DNA of 64,000 nt from Pseudomonas yangonensis (GTDB lineage: Bacteria; Pseudomonadota; Gammaproteobacteria; Pseudomonadales; Pseudomonadaceae), in contig NZ_BLJU01000002.1 in the NCBI RefSeq assembly GCF_009932725.1, positions 744,001-808,000 of the forward strand, written 5' to 3'. The notes under the pieces are model-generated. The model saw only the letters and a program-made list of their open reading frames with translations, made no database searches and was not told the DNA's origin. This document shows, one piece after another, positions 42,689 to 52,249 of this stretch. Position numbers and translations under genes: made by a program. Position 1 is the first letter of the stretch; the number at the start of each line of letters is the position of its first letter.

Positions 42689-43555
42689 ATGATTGTCGAT
42701 CTGCACTGCCACAGCACCGCCTCAGATGGCGCCCTGGCGCCCGCCGTACTGGTGGCCCGGGCGCACGAACGCGGCGTGCGGCTGCTCGCATTGACCGACC
42801 ATGACACCCTCGAAGGGCTCGATGAGGCGCACCTCGCGGCCGAACCGCTGGGCATGAAGCTGATCAACGGCATCGAGCTGTCCTGCACCTGGGGCGGGGC
42901 GACCATTCATGTGCTGGGCTACGCCTTCGAGCGGGAGGCTCCAGCCCTGCGGGCTGCCATCGAGGCTTTGCACCATGGGCGCTGGCAGCGTGCCGAGGAA
43001 ATCGACCGACGCCTGGCGGTCAAGGGCATGCCCGGCGCACTTGAGGGTGCGCGTGCTGTCCAACAGGAATTGGGCGATAGCGGCAACGCACCGGCGCGCC
43101 CCCATTTTGCCGAGTTTCTGGTGCGCGCCGGGCATGTGCGTGACCGTGCCGAGGCGTTTCGCAAATGGCTGGGCTCGGGCAAGTTGGGCGACGTCAAGCA
43201 GCATTGGCCTATGCTGGAAGAAACCGTTGCCACCTTGCGTTCGGCCAAGGCCTGGATCAGCCTGGCGCATCCGTGGCAATACGACTTTACTCGCAGCAAG
43301 CGCCGACGCCTGGTTGCCGACTTCGCAGCGGCGGGTGGTCATGCCTTGGAAGTGGTGAACGGCATGCAGCCCGCCGAACAAGTAGGTGGCCTGGCGATTC
43401 TGGCGCGCGAATTCGGCTTGATGGCCAGCGTCGGCAGCGATTTCCATGCGCCGGGCGACTGGTCCGAGCTGGGCATGTACCGCCCGTTGCCCGTTGACCT
43501 GACCGCGCTCTGGGAGCGCTTCGAACATGCACAGCCATCCGCTGTCACTTCATGA
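42689..43555 (+). CDS. rnm: PHP-domain nucleotidase / RNase AM (YciV)
   Basis: 288-residue PHP phosphoesterase. The metal-binding motifs [34 protein letters not shown] and [13 protein letters not shown] cover all four PHP blocks. E. coli YciV (RNase AM) trims 5'-ends of rRNAs, and related enzymes hydrolyse 3',5'-nucleoside bisphosphates. Next to yciO and trpS as in many gammaproteobacteria. The start ATG 42689 begins directly with the first motif. It ends 13 bases before the next start, so the two genes are probably cotranscribed. Confidence 0.9.
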   Translation: MIVDLHCHSTASDGALAPAVLVARAHERGVRLLALTDHDTLEGLDEAHLAAEPLGMKLINGIELSCTWGGATIHVLGYAFEREAPALRAAIEALHHGRWQRAEEIDRRLAVKGMPGALEGARAVQQELGDSGNAPARPHFAEFLVRAGHVRDRAEAFRKWLGSGKLGDVKQHWPMLEETVATLRSAKAWISLAHPWQYDFTRSKRRRLVADFAAAGGHALEVVNGMQPAEQVGGLAILAREFGLMASVGSDFHAPGDWSELGMYRPLPVDLTALWERFEHAQPSAVTS

Positions 43556-43568
43556 GCAGGGAGCAAGC

Positions 43569-44195
43569 GTGAGTCAATTTTTCCAGGTTCACCCGGAAAA
43601 CCCCCAGGCACGCCTGATAAAACAGGCCGTGGAAATCATTCGTGGCGGCGGCGTGGTGGTTTATCCCACCGACTCGTCCTACGCGCTGGGCTGCGCCATC
43701 GGCGACAAGAATGCGGTCGAACGCATTCGCCGCCTGCGTCAGCTCGACGACAAGCACAACTTCACCCTGGTCTGCCGCGACCTGTCGCAGATCGGTCTGT
43801 TCGCCAAGGTCGACACCGCCGCTTTTCGCCTGCTGAAGAATCACACCCCGGGCCCCTATACCTTCATCCTCAATGCCACCCGCGAAGTGCCGCGCATGCT
43901 GCTGCATCCCAAGCGCCGCACCATTGGCATCCGCGTGCCCAGCCATCCCATCGCCCTGGCGTTGCTGGAGCAACTGGGCGAGCCGTTGATGAGCGTCAGC
44001 CTGATCATGCCGGGTGATGAACTGCCGATGTCCGACCCCTACGAAATGCGCCAGATTCTCGAACACCATGTCGACCTGATCATCGACGGTGGTTTCGGCG
44101 GGCTGGAAGCCTCCACCGTGGTCAATCTCGCCGAGGATAGCCCGGAAATTCTGCGCGTCGGATGCGGCGACCCGACGCCGTTCCACGATCTCTGA
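43569..44195 (+). CDS. yciO: YciO-type Sua5/YrdC/YwlC family protein
   Basis: 208 residues with the YrdC fold: KQAVEIIRGGGVVVYPTDSSYALGC (nucleotide site), IRRLRQLDDKHNFTLVC, and the C-terminal RTIGIRVPSHPIALALLEQLG and PLMSVSL. Members bind ATP and bicarbonate/threonine; TsaC makes threonylcarbamoyl-AMP for t6A, while YciO is a weaker paralogue. The start is GTG 43569 with GGGAG just upstream. An earlier in-frame ATG at 43527 would overlap the PHP gene. Confidence 0.9.
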   Translation: MSQFFQVHPENPQARLIKQAVEIIRGGGVVVYPTDSSYALGCAIGDKNAVERIRRLRQLDDKHNFTLVCRDLSQIGLFAKVDTAAFRLLKNHTPGPYTFILNATREVPRMLLHPKRRTIGIRVPSHPIALALLEQLGEPLMSVSLIMPGDELPMSDPYEMRQILEHHVDLIIDGGFGGLEASTVVNLAEDSPEILRVGCGDPTPFHDL

Positions 44196-44266
44196 CGCCG
44201 GCTTTTCCGTTGTGGGCCTAGCTACCCTATACTCCCTGGCCTTGTCTGAATTTTGGATAGAACGGT

Positions 44267-45481
44267 TTGAGCCTTAACGACTCCGAACGTCGGGTGCTGT
44301 CAGGGATGCGTCCCAGCGGCCGTTTGCACCTCGGGCACTACCACGGCGTGCTGAAGAACTGGGTCAGGTTGCAGCACGAGTATGACTGCTTCTTCTGCAT
44401 CGTCGACTGGCATGCGCTGACCACCGAATACGCCGATGCCGGCCAGCTTTCCCAGCACGTCATGGATATGGCGGTCGATTGGCTGGCCGCCGGTGTCAGC
44501 CCCAGCTCCGCGACACTATTCGTGCAGTCGCAAGTACCGGAACATGCCGAGCTGCACCTGTTGCTGTCGATGATCTGTCCGCTCAGCTGGCTCGAGCGGG
44601 TGCCTTCCTACAAGGAGCAGCTGGAACGACAGACCGGCAAGGATCTCTCTACCTACGGTTTTCTCGGTTATCCGCTGTTGCAGGCGGCGGACATCCTGCT
44701 GTATCGCGCCGGCCAGGTGCCGGTCGGGGCCGACCAGTTGCCTCATATCGAGTTTGCCCGCGAAGTGGCGCGCCGGTTCAACCACCTGTACGGCAGCGAG
44801 ACGGATTTCGAGCTGAAGGCTGAAGCCGCCATTGGCAAGCTGGGCAAGAAAGTCGGCAAGCTCTACCGTAACCTGCGCAAGGCTTATCAGGAGCAGGGTG
44901 ACGCAGAGGCGCTGGAGACGGCGCGGGCCCTGCTTAAGGAGCAGACCAGCATCACTCTGGGCGATCAGGAGCGCCTTTACGGCTATCTGGAAGGTGGCGG
45001 CAAGGTGATTCTGAGCGAGCCGCAGCCGCTTCTCGCCGAGTTTTCACGGGTACCAGGTCTGGATGGGCAAAAAATGGCCAAGTCCAGCGGCAACGCGATA
45101 TTCCTGCGCGACAGCGATGCCGAGATCGAGGAAAAGCTGCGGCGCATGCCGACCGACCCCGCACGCGTGCATCGCGACGACCCCGGTGAGCCACAGCGCT
45201 GCCCGGTCTGGTCACTGCATCAGTTGTATTCCAACGACGAACAACTGCATTGGGTCATTGAGGGCTGCCGAAGCGCTTCGATTGGTTGCCTCGATTGCAA
45301 GAGCGCGCTGTGCTCGTCTCTGCAGGCAGAGTTGACTCCTCTGCAGCAGCGTGCCGTCGACTACGAGGAAAACCCCGATCTGGTGCGCAGTATCCTCGCC
45401 GAGGGTGCCGAGCATGCTCGTGACGAAGCACGCAATACCCTGGCCGAAGTGCGCATGGCCATGGGCCTGAATCATCGTTGA
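44267..45481 (+). CDS. trpS: Tryptophanyl-tRNA synthetase
   Basis: 404-residue class I synthetase. The N-terminal SGMRPSGRLHLGHYHG holds the HIGH-type motif, the middle has the tryptophan-pocket stretch QAADILLYRAGQVPVGADQLPH, and the KMSKS-type loop is GQKMAKSSGNAI. The start appears to be TTG 44267 (MSLNDSERRVLSGM), since the next ATG would remove residues just before the active-site motif. The ribosome site is weak (GGATAG). It is followed by scpA after 14 bases. Residues ~345-350 contain two extra Cys (GCLDCKSALC). Confidence 0.93.
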   Translation: MSLNDSERRVLSGMRPSGRLHLGHYHGVLKNWVRLQHEYDCFFCIVDWHALTTEYADAGQLSQHVMDMAVDWLAAGVSPSSATLFVQSQVPEHAELHLLLSMICPLSWLERVPSYKEQLERQTGKDLSTYGFLGYPLLQAADILLYRAGQVPVGADQLPHIEFAREVARRFNHLYGSETDFELKAEAAIGKLGKKVGKLYRNLRKAYQEQGDAEALETARALLKEQTSITLGDQERLYGYLEGGGKVILSEPQPLLAEFSRVPGLDGQKMAKSSGNAIFLRDSDAEIEEKLRRMPTDPARVHRDDPGEPQRCPVWSLHQLYSNDEQLHWVIEGCRSASIGCLDCKSALCSSLQAELTPLQQRAVDYEENPDLVRSILAEGAEHARDEARNTLAEVRMAMGLNHR

Positions 45482-45495
45482 AGGAGCCGCGGCTG

Positions 45496-46320
45496 ATGAG
45501 TGAATCCGCCACGCCAGTCGTGGACAGCCAGGCCGGCGCGCAGCAGGAGCTGCCGTTCGCCCTGGTCTACGGCGAGGCGGTCACCGAGTTGCCGCTGGAC
45601 CTGTACATCCCTCCGGATGCGCTGGAAGTCTTCCTCGAAGCCTTCGAAGGACCGCTCGACCTGCTGCTCTACCTGATTCGCAAGCAGAACATCGACATCC
45701 TCGACATTCCGGTGGCTGAAATCACCAAGCAGTACATGGGCTATGTCGAGCTTATGAAATCGGTGCGCCTGGAGTTGGCCGCCGAGTACCTGGTCATGGC
45801 CGCCATGCTCGCCGAGATCAAGTCGCGCATGCTCCTGCCGCGTTCGGCCGAGGCCGAGGAGGAAGAGGACGACCCGCGTGCCGAGTTAATCCGCCGTCTG
45901 CAGGAGTATGAGCGCTTCAAGGCCGCTGCCGAAAATATCGATGAGCTGCCGCGCGTCGGCCGTGACGTGACCGTACCCAGGCTCGACGCTCCCGAAGCCC
46001 GCGCGCGCAAGCTGCTGCCGGACGTGAGCCTGGAAGAGGTGCTGCTGTCGATGGCCGAGGTGCTGCGCCGCGCCGACATGTTCGAAAGCCATCAGGTCAC
46101 CCGCGAGGCACTGTCCACCCGCGAGCGCATGAGCGAAGTGCTGGAGCGCCTCAAGGGCGGGGCTTTCGTGCCGTTCGTCGAGCTCTTCGCTGCTGAAGAG
46201 GGGCGGCTTGGCGTGGTAGTCACCTTCATGGCGGTGCTCGAATTGATCAAGGAATCCCTGGTAGAGCTGGTGCAGAATGAGCCCTTCGCTGCCATCCACG
46301 TCCGAGCCCGTGCCGAATGA
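45496..46320 (+). CDS. scpA: Segregation and condensation protein A
   Basis: 274-residue kleisin that bridges the SMC heads of bacterial condensin. The N-terminal signature is VFLEAFEGPLDLLLYLIRKQ (residues ~43-62), followed by MAAMLAEIKSRMLLPR, an acidic linker (EAEEEEDDPRAELIRRLQEYERFKAAA is the known pattern) and a C-terminal winged helix. ATG 45496 has AAGGAG 9 bases upstream. It overlaps scpB by 4 bases (ATGA). Confidence 0.95.
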   Translation: MSESATPVVDSQAGAQQELPFALVYGEAVTELPLDLYIPPDALEVFLEAFEGPLDLLLYLIRKQNIDILDIPVAEITKQYMGYVELMKSVRLELAAEYLVMAAMLAEIKSRMLLPRSAEAEEEEDDPRAELIRRLQEYERFKAAAENIDELPRVGRDVTVPRLDAPEARARKLLPDVSLEEVLLSMAEVLRRADMFESHQVTREALSTRERMSEVLERLKGGAFVPFVELFAAEEGRLGVVVTFMAVLELIKESLVELVQNEPFAAIHVRARAE

Positions 46321-47108
46321 ACCTGAATGACCCCCAAGACCTGGCCCAGTTGCTTGAAGCCTTTCTGCTGGCTTCGGGGAAGGCGCAATCGCTCGAACGC
46401 CTCTACGAACTGTTCGAGGAGGGCGAGCGGCCCGAACCCGAGCAATTCAAGGCGGCGCTGGAAATCCTGCGCCAGTCCTGCGAGGGCCGCGCCTTCGAGC
46501 TGAAGGAAGTGGCCTCGGGCTACCGCCTGCAGGTGCGCGAGCGCTTCGCTCCCTGGGTCGGTCGGCTCTGGGAAGAGCGGCCGCAGCGCTATTCCCGTGC
46601 GCTGCTGGAGACTTTGGCACTGATCGCCTATCGCCAGCCGATCACTCGCGGTGAAATCGAGGACGTGCGCGGCGTGGCGGTCAACAGCAACATCACCAAG
46701 ACGCTGCTGGAACGTGAGTGGATTCGCGTGGTGGGCTATCGCGATGTGCCAGGGCGCCCGGCGATGTTCGCCACCACCAAGGGCTTTCTCGATCATTTCA
46801 ATCTGAAGAGTCTCGACGAACTGCCGCCGCTCGCAGCGCTGCGCGAACTGGAGCCCGAGCCGGAGCTGGCGCTGGATGAGGACGCCGAAGTGCCGGCAAG
46901 CTTGCAGGCGCGCGCCGACCTGGCTTTGCAAGAAGAAGGAGAGGTCGAGCCGCGCGAGGAAGTCAGCTTCCGCAGCCTGCTGGCCGAGCTGGACGACATG
47001 GAGCAAGGGCTCAAGACCGACTTCGACGACCTGCGCCTGGTCGAGGAAGCAGACGAGCCTGCCGAAAGCGACCTGGCCGACCAGGACGGTGACGAGCCGT
47101 TGCATTGA
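46317..47108 (+). CDS. scpB: Segregation and condensation protein B
   Basis: 263-residue partner of ScpA. It has two winged helices; landmarks are LEAFLLASGKAQSLERL, FELKEVASGYRLQVRERFAPWV and the highly conserved SRALLETLALIAYRQPITRGE-type block followed by IRGV-like VRGVAVNSNI. The C-terminal ~80 residues are an acidic low-complexity tail (EPEPELALDEDAEV) typical of the Pseudomonas proteins. The start overlaps the scpA stop. Confidence 0.95.
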   Translation: MNLNDPQDLAQLLEAFLLASGKAQSLERLYELFEEGERPEPEQFKAALEILRQSCEGRAFELKEVASGYRLQVRERFAPWVGRLWEERPQRYSRALLETLALIAYRQPITRGEIEDVRGVAVNSNITKTLLEREWIRVVGYRDVPGRPAMFATTKGFLDHFNLKSLDELPPLAALRELEPEPELALDEDAEVPASLQARADLALQEEGEVEPREEVSFRSLLAELDDMEQGLKTDFDDLRLVEEADEPAESDLADQDGDEPLH

Positions 47109-47203
47109 CGGCGTTTAAGCCAGGTATCGAATCCTTCAATCACTCCTGCCTGCCCAGACCCTTATGCTTGCCAGCATCCGACCCGTACTGTCGAGGAGGC
47201 GTA

Positions 47204-47386
47204 ATGAGCAAGAATCCCTGCATCAAGGTCTGTGAGTTCGAAAAGGACATATGCCTGGGTTGCGGCCGCAGTCGCCAGGAGATTAAGGGCTGGAAGCGCA
47301 TGGACAAGCACGAGCGTCTGGCGCTGTTGGCCGAAGCCGATATGCGCTTGCTGGCGCTGGCGGCGACGGGGCGACGCAAACACTGA
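47204..47386 (+). CDS. DUF1289 small Cys-motif protein
   Basis: 60-residue protein with the DUF1289 pattern NPCIKVCEFEKDICLGCGRS, in which four Cys could bind a metal, followed by the conserved Trp in EIKGWKRMDKHER. The ribosome site GAGGAGG is 5 bases before the ATG. Function unknown; often near condensin or pseudouridine synthase genes, as here. Confidence 0.88.
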   Translation: MSKNPCIKVCEFEKDICLGCGRSRQEIKGWKRMDKHERLALLAEADMRLLALAATGRRKH

Positions 47387-47553
47387 GGCAAGTTCTTGCT
47401 CTGGTCGCGCCTTGCGGATTTATCTGCCTCTTGTCTCCGCGCGGTGAGTGTCTTGTTCGGACGAATGCCTCAGCATCACCTACCCTAAGAGCTCTCCAGT
47501 GCGTATGATGCGCGCCCTTCGTTCATCCATTACTACACCGGGAGGTGCCCAAG

Positions 47554-48708
47554 ATGACTGAGCACGAACAACCGCGTCCTGCAGGCGAGAAACTGCAGAA
47601 AGTTCTGGCCCGCCTCGGGCTGGCCTCGCGTCGCGAGATAGAGACCTGGATCGCCGAAGGTCGGGTCAAGGTCAATGGCGCCGCTGCGACCCTGGGTCAG
47701 CGCGTCGATGCCAACGATGCCATCGCCCTTGATGGCCGCCTGCTCAAGCGTGAAGAGATCACCGGTTCGGTTCGTCGTGTGCTGATCTACAACAAGCCGG
47801 ACGGTGAGATCTGCACCCGTGACGACCCGGAAGGTCGCCCCACCGTATTCGACCGCTTACCGCGCCCGAAAGAGGGTCGCTGGATCAACATCGGGCGTCT
47901 CGATATCAATACCACCGGCCTGCTGCTGTTCACCACCGATGGTGAGTTGGCCAACCGCCTGATGCACCCGTCCTATCAGATGGACCGCGAATACGCGGTG
48001 CGTGTGCGTGGCGAGGTTACCGAAGAGATGCTCGAAAACCTCAAGACTGGCGTCATGCTCGAGGACGGTCCGGCCAAGTTCACCGATATAAAGGAAGCGC
48101 CCGGTGGCGAGGGTTTCAACCACTGGTATCACTGCGTGGTGATGGAAGGGCGTAACCGCGAAGTGCGCCGTCTGTGGGAATCCCAGGGTTTGGTGGTCAG
48201 CCGCCTGAAGCGTGTGCGCTTCGGTCCGGTGTTCCTCACCTCGGAGCTGACCATGGGCCGCTGGCGCGAGATGGACCAGCGCGAAGTGGACATTCTCAGC
48301 GCCGAAGTCGGTCTGGCTCCGCAAGCGCTGCCGGCGATGAAGGAGAAGACCCGCGACAAGCTCGACCGTCTGCAGCGCAAATCGGCCAAGCCGGTCGATG
48401 TCCGTGGCAAGCGGGTGCTGCGTCCGGCCAAGGACGAGGCTGGCGCGGAGGGCGCCCGCCCGAGTCGCGCGCCGCGCCGCGAAGATGCCGAGCAGCGTGC
48501 CCCGCGCAGCCGCAAGGAAAGCGGTGAGCGTCGTGAGGGCGGTCGTGGTACGCCGGTTGCCGAGCGTCCGGGCGACGTGAAGAAGCGTCAGCCACGTCCG
48601 GCGGTGGAACTGTCCGAACGTCCGGCACGCAAGCCGCGACCGGCTGCGCCAGGCAAGCGCGCACCATCGGGTGATGGCCAGCGCCCCGGCTTTGGCCGCA
48701 AGCGCTGA
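47554..48708 (+). CDS. rluB: 23S rRNA pseudouridine(2605) synthase RluB
   Basis: 384 residues. An S4 RNA-binding domain ([20 protein letters not shown]) is followed by the RsuA/RluB catalytic domain. The catalytic Asp is in [19 protein letters not shown], and motif III appears in [15 protein letters not shown]. The last ~115 residues are a basic, Arg/Lys/Pro-rich disordered tail, usual for Pseudomonas RluB. ATG 47554 has GGGAGG upstream; an in-frame GTG at 47545 is possible. A strong terminator follows. Confidence 0.95.
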   Translation: MTEHEQPRPAGEKLQKVLARLGLASRREIETWIAEGRVKVNGAAATLGQRVDANDAIALDGRLLKREEITGSVRRVLIYNKPDGEICTRDDPEGRPTVFDRLPRPKEGRWINIGRLDINTTGLLLFTTDGELANRLMHPSYQMDREYAVRVRGEVTEEMLENLKTGVMLEDGPAKFTDIKEAPGGEGFNHWYHCVVMEGRNREVRRLWESQGLVVSRLKRVRFGPVFLTSELTMGRWREMDQREVDILSAEVGLAPQALPAMKEKTRDKLDRLQRKSAKPVDVRGKRVLRPAKDEAGAEGARPSRAPRREDAEQRAPRSRKESGERREGGRGTPVAERPGDVKKRQPRPAVELSERPARKPRPAAPGKRAPSGDGQRPGFGRKR

Positions 48709-48714
48709 TAAACG

Positions 48715-48743
48715 AAAAGGGACTCCGCGGAGTCCCTTTTTTT
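48715..48743 (+). terminator. Rho-independent terminator after rluB
   Basis: AAAAGGGACTCC-GC-GGAGTCCCTTTT-type perfect palindrome (48715-48740) continued by further T residues. It lies 7 bases after the rluB stop and before the convergent GGDEF gene. Confidence 0.93.
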
Positions 48744-48783
48744 CATTCTGGTGCGGATTTCATCCGCCTTGGGCAGCCAGCCT

Positions 48784-49710
48784 CTAGCCCGCCATGGACA
48801 GGCGATTGCGTCCTTCACGCTTGGCTACATAGAGCGCGTTATCGGCACGGCGCAGCAGGCTTTCGGCAGATTCACCCGGCAACAGGCTCGAACAGCCCAG
48901 GCTGATGGATACGTCGATGGGGCGCCCGGCATCCAGGCATTGCAGTTCCAGTACGGCAAAGCGCAGGCGCTCGCCCACCAGCGCTGCTCCCTCCCGGCTG
49001 GTACCTGAGAGAATCACCAGAAACTCTTCGCCGCCGTAGCGAAAGACCATATCGATATTGCGCAGCTGGTTCTTCAGGGTCTGCGCGACCGCTTTCAGCA
49101 CCTGGTCACCGAGTGCATGGCCATGGCTGTCATTGATGGTCTTGAAGTGGTCGATGTCGAGCATAAGCAGGGACAGCGGCTGCAGATTGCGGCGGGCCAG
49201 ATCCACCTCGCGCTGCAGCACCTGATCCATGGCGATGCGATTGCCGGTATCGGTCAGCGGGTCGCGCAGCGCACTGTGCAGCGCGGTGCGGTAGAGCAGG
49301 GCGTTGCGCAGCGGGAAAAGCAGGCTGGCCAGCAGTGACTCCAGCTGAATCAGCTCGTCCTCGGCGAAGCGCTGCTTGCGACGGAAGATCAGTTCACCCA
49401 GGTATTCCCCTTCATGACTGAGGCGATAGCCAGCCGAGTGCGGTGCGCGTTCACCCAGTTCCAGGCGCAGATCCTGAGAGGGATGCTGAAATGCCAGCGC
49501 GTCAAGCGGCACCAGACGTTGCACTTCGCGAAAGAACAGGTTGAGGATGCGCTCCACATCCAGGCTGGTCTGCAGTTGCAGGCTCAGGTGGTGACGTAGC
49601 TCCGCCAGGCTGATGGGCTTTAGCGGCAGATCGCGATTGCCGGTAACGCCGAGACGCTGCAATTTGGCGGCATCGAAATCGATGGTATTGGAGTGGCTGG
49701 GGGGGACCAT
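48784..49710 (-). CDS. Soluble diguanylate cyclase
   Basis: 308 residues with no membrane segment. The N-terminal ~145 residues form a GAF-like sensor (LQTSLDVERILNLFFREVQ ... FAEDELIQLESLLASL). The GGDEF domain begins with DPLTDTGNRIAMDQ, has an intact active site RYGGEEFLVILSG and an I-site RNID five residues upstream, so active, feedback-inhibited c-di-GMP synthesis is predicted. Matches the position of P. aeruginosa PA3177 near rluB, from memory. Sensor ligand unknown. Confidence 0.92.
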   Translation of the reverse strand: MVPPSHSNTIDFDAAKLQRLGVTGNRDLPLKPISLAELRHHLSLQLQTSLDVERILNLFFREVQRLVPLDALAFQHPSQDLRLELGERAPHSAGYRLSHEGEYLGELIFRRKQRFAEDELIQLESLLASLLFPLRNALLYRTALHSALRDPLTDTGNRIAMDQVLQREVDLARRNLQPLSLLMLDIDHFKTINDSHGHALGDQVLKAVAQTLKNQLRNIDMVFRYGGEEFLVILSGTSREGAALVGERLRFAVLELQCLDAGRPIDVSISLGCSSLLPGESAESLLRRADNALYVAKREGRNRLSMAG

Positions 49711-49911
49711 GGAGCAGAACCTCTGGCGCGGTGGTGCGACGAGAGGGTTAGAGCGAATTTCGTGCCAACTGGTTCATGCTGGCATAAAGCCTTTTTAAAT
49801 CAATTGTTTAGGTAATATTGAAGGCGCTGTTCGGCAAGCGGTTGCCGGTAGTCTGGCGGTATTGGTGGCAATGTGCTGCCGTGCGGCAAAGGGCGTGGCG
49901 GATTTCTGTCG

Positions 49912-49943
49912 CATCAGGGCCCGCTCTGTGGCGGGCCCTGATG
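49912..49943 (-). terminator. Hairpin downstream of yciK
   Basis: CATCAGGGCCCGC and GCGGGCCCTGATG form a perfect 13-bp stem with a 6-base loop, 6 bases beyond the yciK stop. No clear T-run follows on the minus strand. The rest of the 239-bp gap up to 49711 shows no gene. Confidence 0.65.
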
Positions 49944-49949
49944 TCCTGC

Positions 49950-50690
49950 TTATTGAGCGTCGAAGGCCTGGCCGTTGACGCCCTTGCTATCCGGCCCCAT
50001 GAGGTAGAGATACAGCGGCATGATCTCTTCGGGCAGCGGGCGGGTTGCTGGGTTTTCCCCAGGGTAGGCCTGTGCGCGCATGGCGGTGCGGGTCGCGCCC
50101 GGGTTGATGCTGTTGGCGCGCACGTTGGCGATACCGTCTAACTCATCGGCCATCACCTGCATCAGGCCCTCAGTGGCGAACTTGGACACGGCGTAAGCAC
50201 CCCAATAGGCGCGGCCCTTGCGGCCAACACTGCTGGACGTGAAGGCAACGGAGGCGTCCTGCGACAGCTTGAGCAGTGGCAGCAAGGTGCTGCTGAGCAT
50301 GAACATGGCGTTGACGTTGACGTGCATTACGCGCATGAAGTTGTCGCCGGAGAGCTGTTCCAGCGGCGTGCGTGGGCCGAGGATGGAGGCGTTGTGCAGC
50401 AGGCCGTCGAGGCGGCCGAATTCGTTCTCGATCATCACTGCCAGCTCGTCGTACTGGTGCGGCAGCGCGGTTTCCAGGTTGAAGGGAATCACCACGGGCT
50501 GCGGATGACCGGCGGCCTCGATTTCGTCGTATACCTGGCTCAGGTTGGCTTCGGTCTTGCCCAGCAGCAGTACGGTGGCACCGTGGGCGGCAAAGCTCTT
50601 GGCGGCGGCTGCGCCGATACCGCGGCCGGCACCGGTGATCAGGATGACGCGATCCTTGAGCAGGTCTGGGCGGGCGGTGTAGTCGAACAT
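49950..50690 (-). CDS. yciK: YciK-type short-chain dehydrogenase/reductase
   Basis: 246-residue Rossmann oxidoreductase. The cofactor motif is VILITGAGRGIGAAAAKSF, the NNAG-type motif appears as LLHNASILGP, and the catalytic Ser-Tyr-Lys set is visible in FTSSSVGRKGRAYWGAYAVSK. Substrate unknown. Follows mupP on the same strand as in P. aeruginosa PA3172-PA3173. ATG 50690 (MFDYTARPDLLKDR) is the family start; the open frame upstream is not conserved in character. Confidence 0.92.
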   Translation of the reverse strand: MFDYTARPDLLKDRVILITGAGRGIGAAAAKSFAAHGATVLLLGKTEANLSQVYDEIEAAGHPQPVVIPFNLETALPHQYDELAVMIENEFGRLDGLLHNASILGPRTPLEQLSGDNFMRVMHVNVNAMFMLSSTLLPLLKLSQDASVAFTSSSVGRKGRAYWGAYAVSKFATEGLMQVMADELDGIANVRANSINPGATRTAMRAQAYPGENPATRPLPEEIMPLYLYLMGPDSKGVNGQAFDAQ

Positions 50691-50754
50691 GTTCAGGGTC
50701 CTTCGCGATGCTGAAATGGGGCGGGGCTGGCCCGCCAGAACAGGGAGAGGCGGC

Positions 50755-51426
50755 TTAGCAGCTGCACAGGGCTCGATCGAGTACGGCGCGCAGTTCCGCT
50801 GGATGATCGACGACGACGTCGGCGCCCCAGTTACGCGGGTTGTCTTCGGGATGGATATAGCCGTAGGTGACGGCGGCAGTACGGCAGCCGGCGGCGCGTC
50901 CGGACTCGATATCGCGTTCGTCGTCACCGATGAACAGTACCTCCTGCGGCTGTACGCCGATCTTCTCGCAGGCCAGCAGCAGCATGTCAGGTGCGGGCTT
51001 GCTCAGTGCCACGTGATCCGGGCACACCAGAACTGCCGAGCGCTCGGCCAGATTCAGGCGTTGCATGATCGGCTCGGCATAACGTACCGGCTTGTTGGTA
51101 GCCACGCCCCATGGCAGGCGCGCCTGCTCGATATCGGCGAGCAGTGCTTCGATGCCGTCGAAGGGGCGAGTCAGCACCGCGCAATGCTCCTGATAGCGCT
51201 CGAGGAACTCCTGGCGCAGGGCCTCGAAGGCGGCCGAGTCCGGGGCCTCGTCGAAGGCGCAGGCAACCATGGCGCGTGCGCCGCCGGATACCTGGTCACG
51301 AATGATCTTGTCTGCCAGTGGCGGCAGGCCGCGAGCGGCACGCATGGCCTGGGTGATGGCGATGAAGTCCGGCGCCGAGTCGAGCAGGGTGCCGTCCATG
51401 TCGAACAGTACAGCGCGCAAACGCAT
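50755..51426 (-). CDS. mupP: MupP: MurNAc-6-phosphate phosphatase (HAD)
   Basis: 223-residue HAD-IA phosphatase. Motif I is [15 protein letters not shown], motif II GVATNKP, motif III Lys in [11 protein letters not shown] and motif [14 protein letters not shown]. Formerly named phosphoglycolate phosphatase. In Pseudomonas the gene next to ubiG is MupP of the peptidoglycan recycling (AmgK/MurU) route and affects AmpC beta-lactamase control. ATG 51426 overlaps the ubiG stop (TGATG); a TTG one codon earlier is unlikely. Confidence 0.9.
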   Translation of the reverse strand: MRLRAVLFDMDGTLLDSAPDFIAITQAMRAARGLPPLADKIIRDQVSGGARAMVACAFDEAPDSAAFEALRQEFLERYQEHCAVLTRPFDGIEALLADIEQARLPWGVATNKPVRYAEPIMQRLNLAERSAVLVCPDHVALSKPAPDMLLLACEKIGVQPQEVLFIGDDERDIESGRAAGCRTAAVTYGYIHPEDNPRNWGADVVVDHPAELRAVLDRALCSC

Positions 51427-52124
51427 CAATCTTTCCTCAGCGTCTGGATCATGTAGTTGACGTCGACGTCGGCTTCCAGTTTGTAGTGCTTGGTCAGCGG
51501 GTTGTAGGTCAGGCCGATGATGTCCTTGACCTCGAGGCCGGCCGCGCGACTCCAGGCGCCCAGTTCCGAGGGGCGGATGAATTTCTTGAAGTCGTGGGTG
51601 CCGCGCGGCAGCAGGCGCAGGATGTACTCGGCGCCGATCACGGCGAACAGATATGCCTTGGGGTTACGGTTGATGGTGGAGAAGAACACCTGGCCGCCCG
51701 GCTTGACCAGCTTGTGGCAGGCGCGGATCACCGACGACGGATCGGGCACGTGCTCGAGCATCTCAAGGCAGGTGACCACGTCGAACTGGCCCGGCATTTC
51801 CTCAGCGAGGGCTTCGGCGGTGATCTGCCGGTAGTCGACCTCGACGCCGGACTCCAGCTGATGCAGCTGCGCCACCGAAAGCGGCGCTTCCCCCATGTCG
51901 ATGCCGGTGACGCTGGCACCGCGCTGGGCCATGGCCTCGCTGAGAATGCCGCCGCCGCAGCCGACGTCCAGGACGCGCTTGCCGGCAAGGCCGACACGTT
52001 CGTCGATCCAGTTGACTCGCAGCGGGTTGATGTCGTGCAGGGGTTTGAACTCGCTCTCGCGGTCCCACCAGCGGTGTGCCAGGGCCTCGAATTTGGCGAT
52101 TTCGGCGCGGTCGACGTTGCTCAT
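51426..52124 (-). CDS. ubiG: UbiG: ubiquinone O-methyltransferase
   Basis: 232-residue SAM-dependent methyltransferase that performs both O-methylations of ubiquinone synthesis. Motif I is [19 protein letters not shown], the acidic motif [10 protein letters not shown], post-[17 protein letters not shown]. The N-terminal [19 protein letters not shown] is diagnostic of UbiG. ATG 52124 ([12 protein letters not shown]) is chosen; upstream frame is not family-like. Overlaps mupP by one base. Confidence 0.95.
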   Translation of the reverse strand: MSNVDRAEIAKFEALAHRWWDRESEFKPLHDINPLRVNWIDERVGLAGKRVLDVGCGGGILSEAMAQRGASVTGIDMGEAPLSVAQLHQLESGVEVDYRQITAEALAEEMPGQFDVVTCLEMLEHVPDPSSVIRACHKLVKPGGQVFFSTINRNPKAYLFAVIGAEYILRLLPRGTHDFKKFIRPSELGAWSRAAGLEVKDIIGLTYNPLTKHYKLEADVDVNYMIQTLRKD

Positions 52125-52249
52125 AAGCATCTCTTCAAAGCAGGAAAGCGTATTGCCGCTATGTTGCCAGTTTAGGAGCAGGCATGGGGCGGCGCGGATT
52201 CGGTCAATGTATGTCAGTTTGTCGCAGTGCGGGTGCCGTCTTGCGGCGA

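Noticed and set aside
44196..44266. Tryptophan-responsive leader or riboswitch before trpS
   Set aside because: Only 71 bases, with no Trp-rich leader peptide and no terminator/antiterminator structure.
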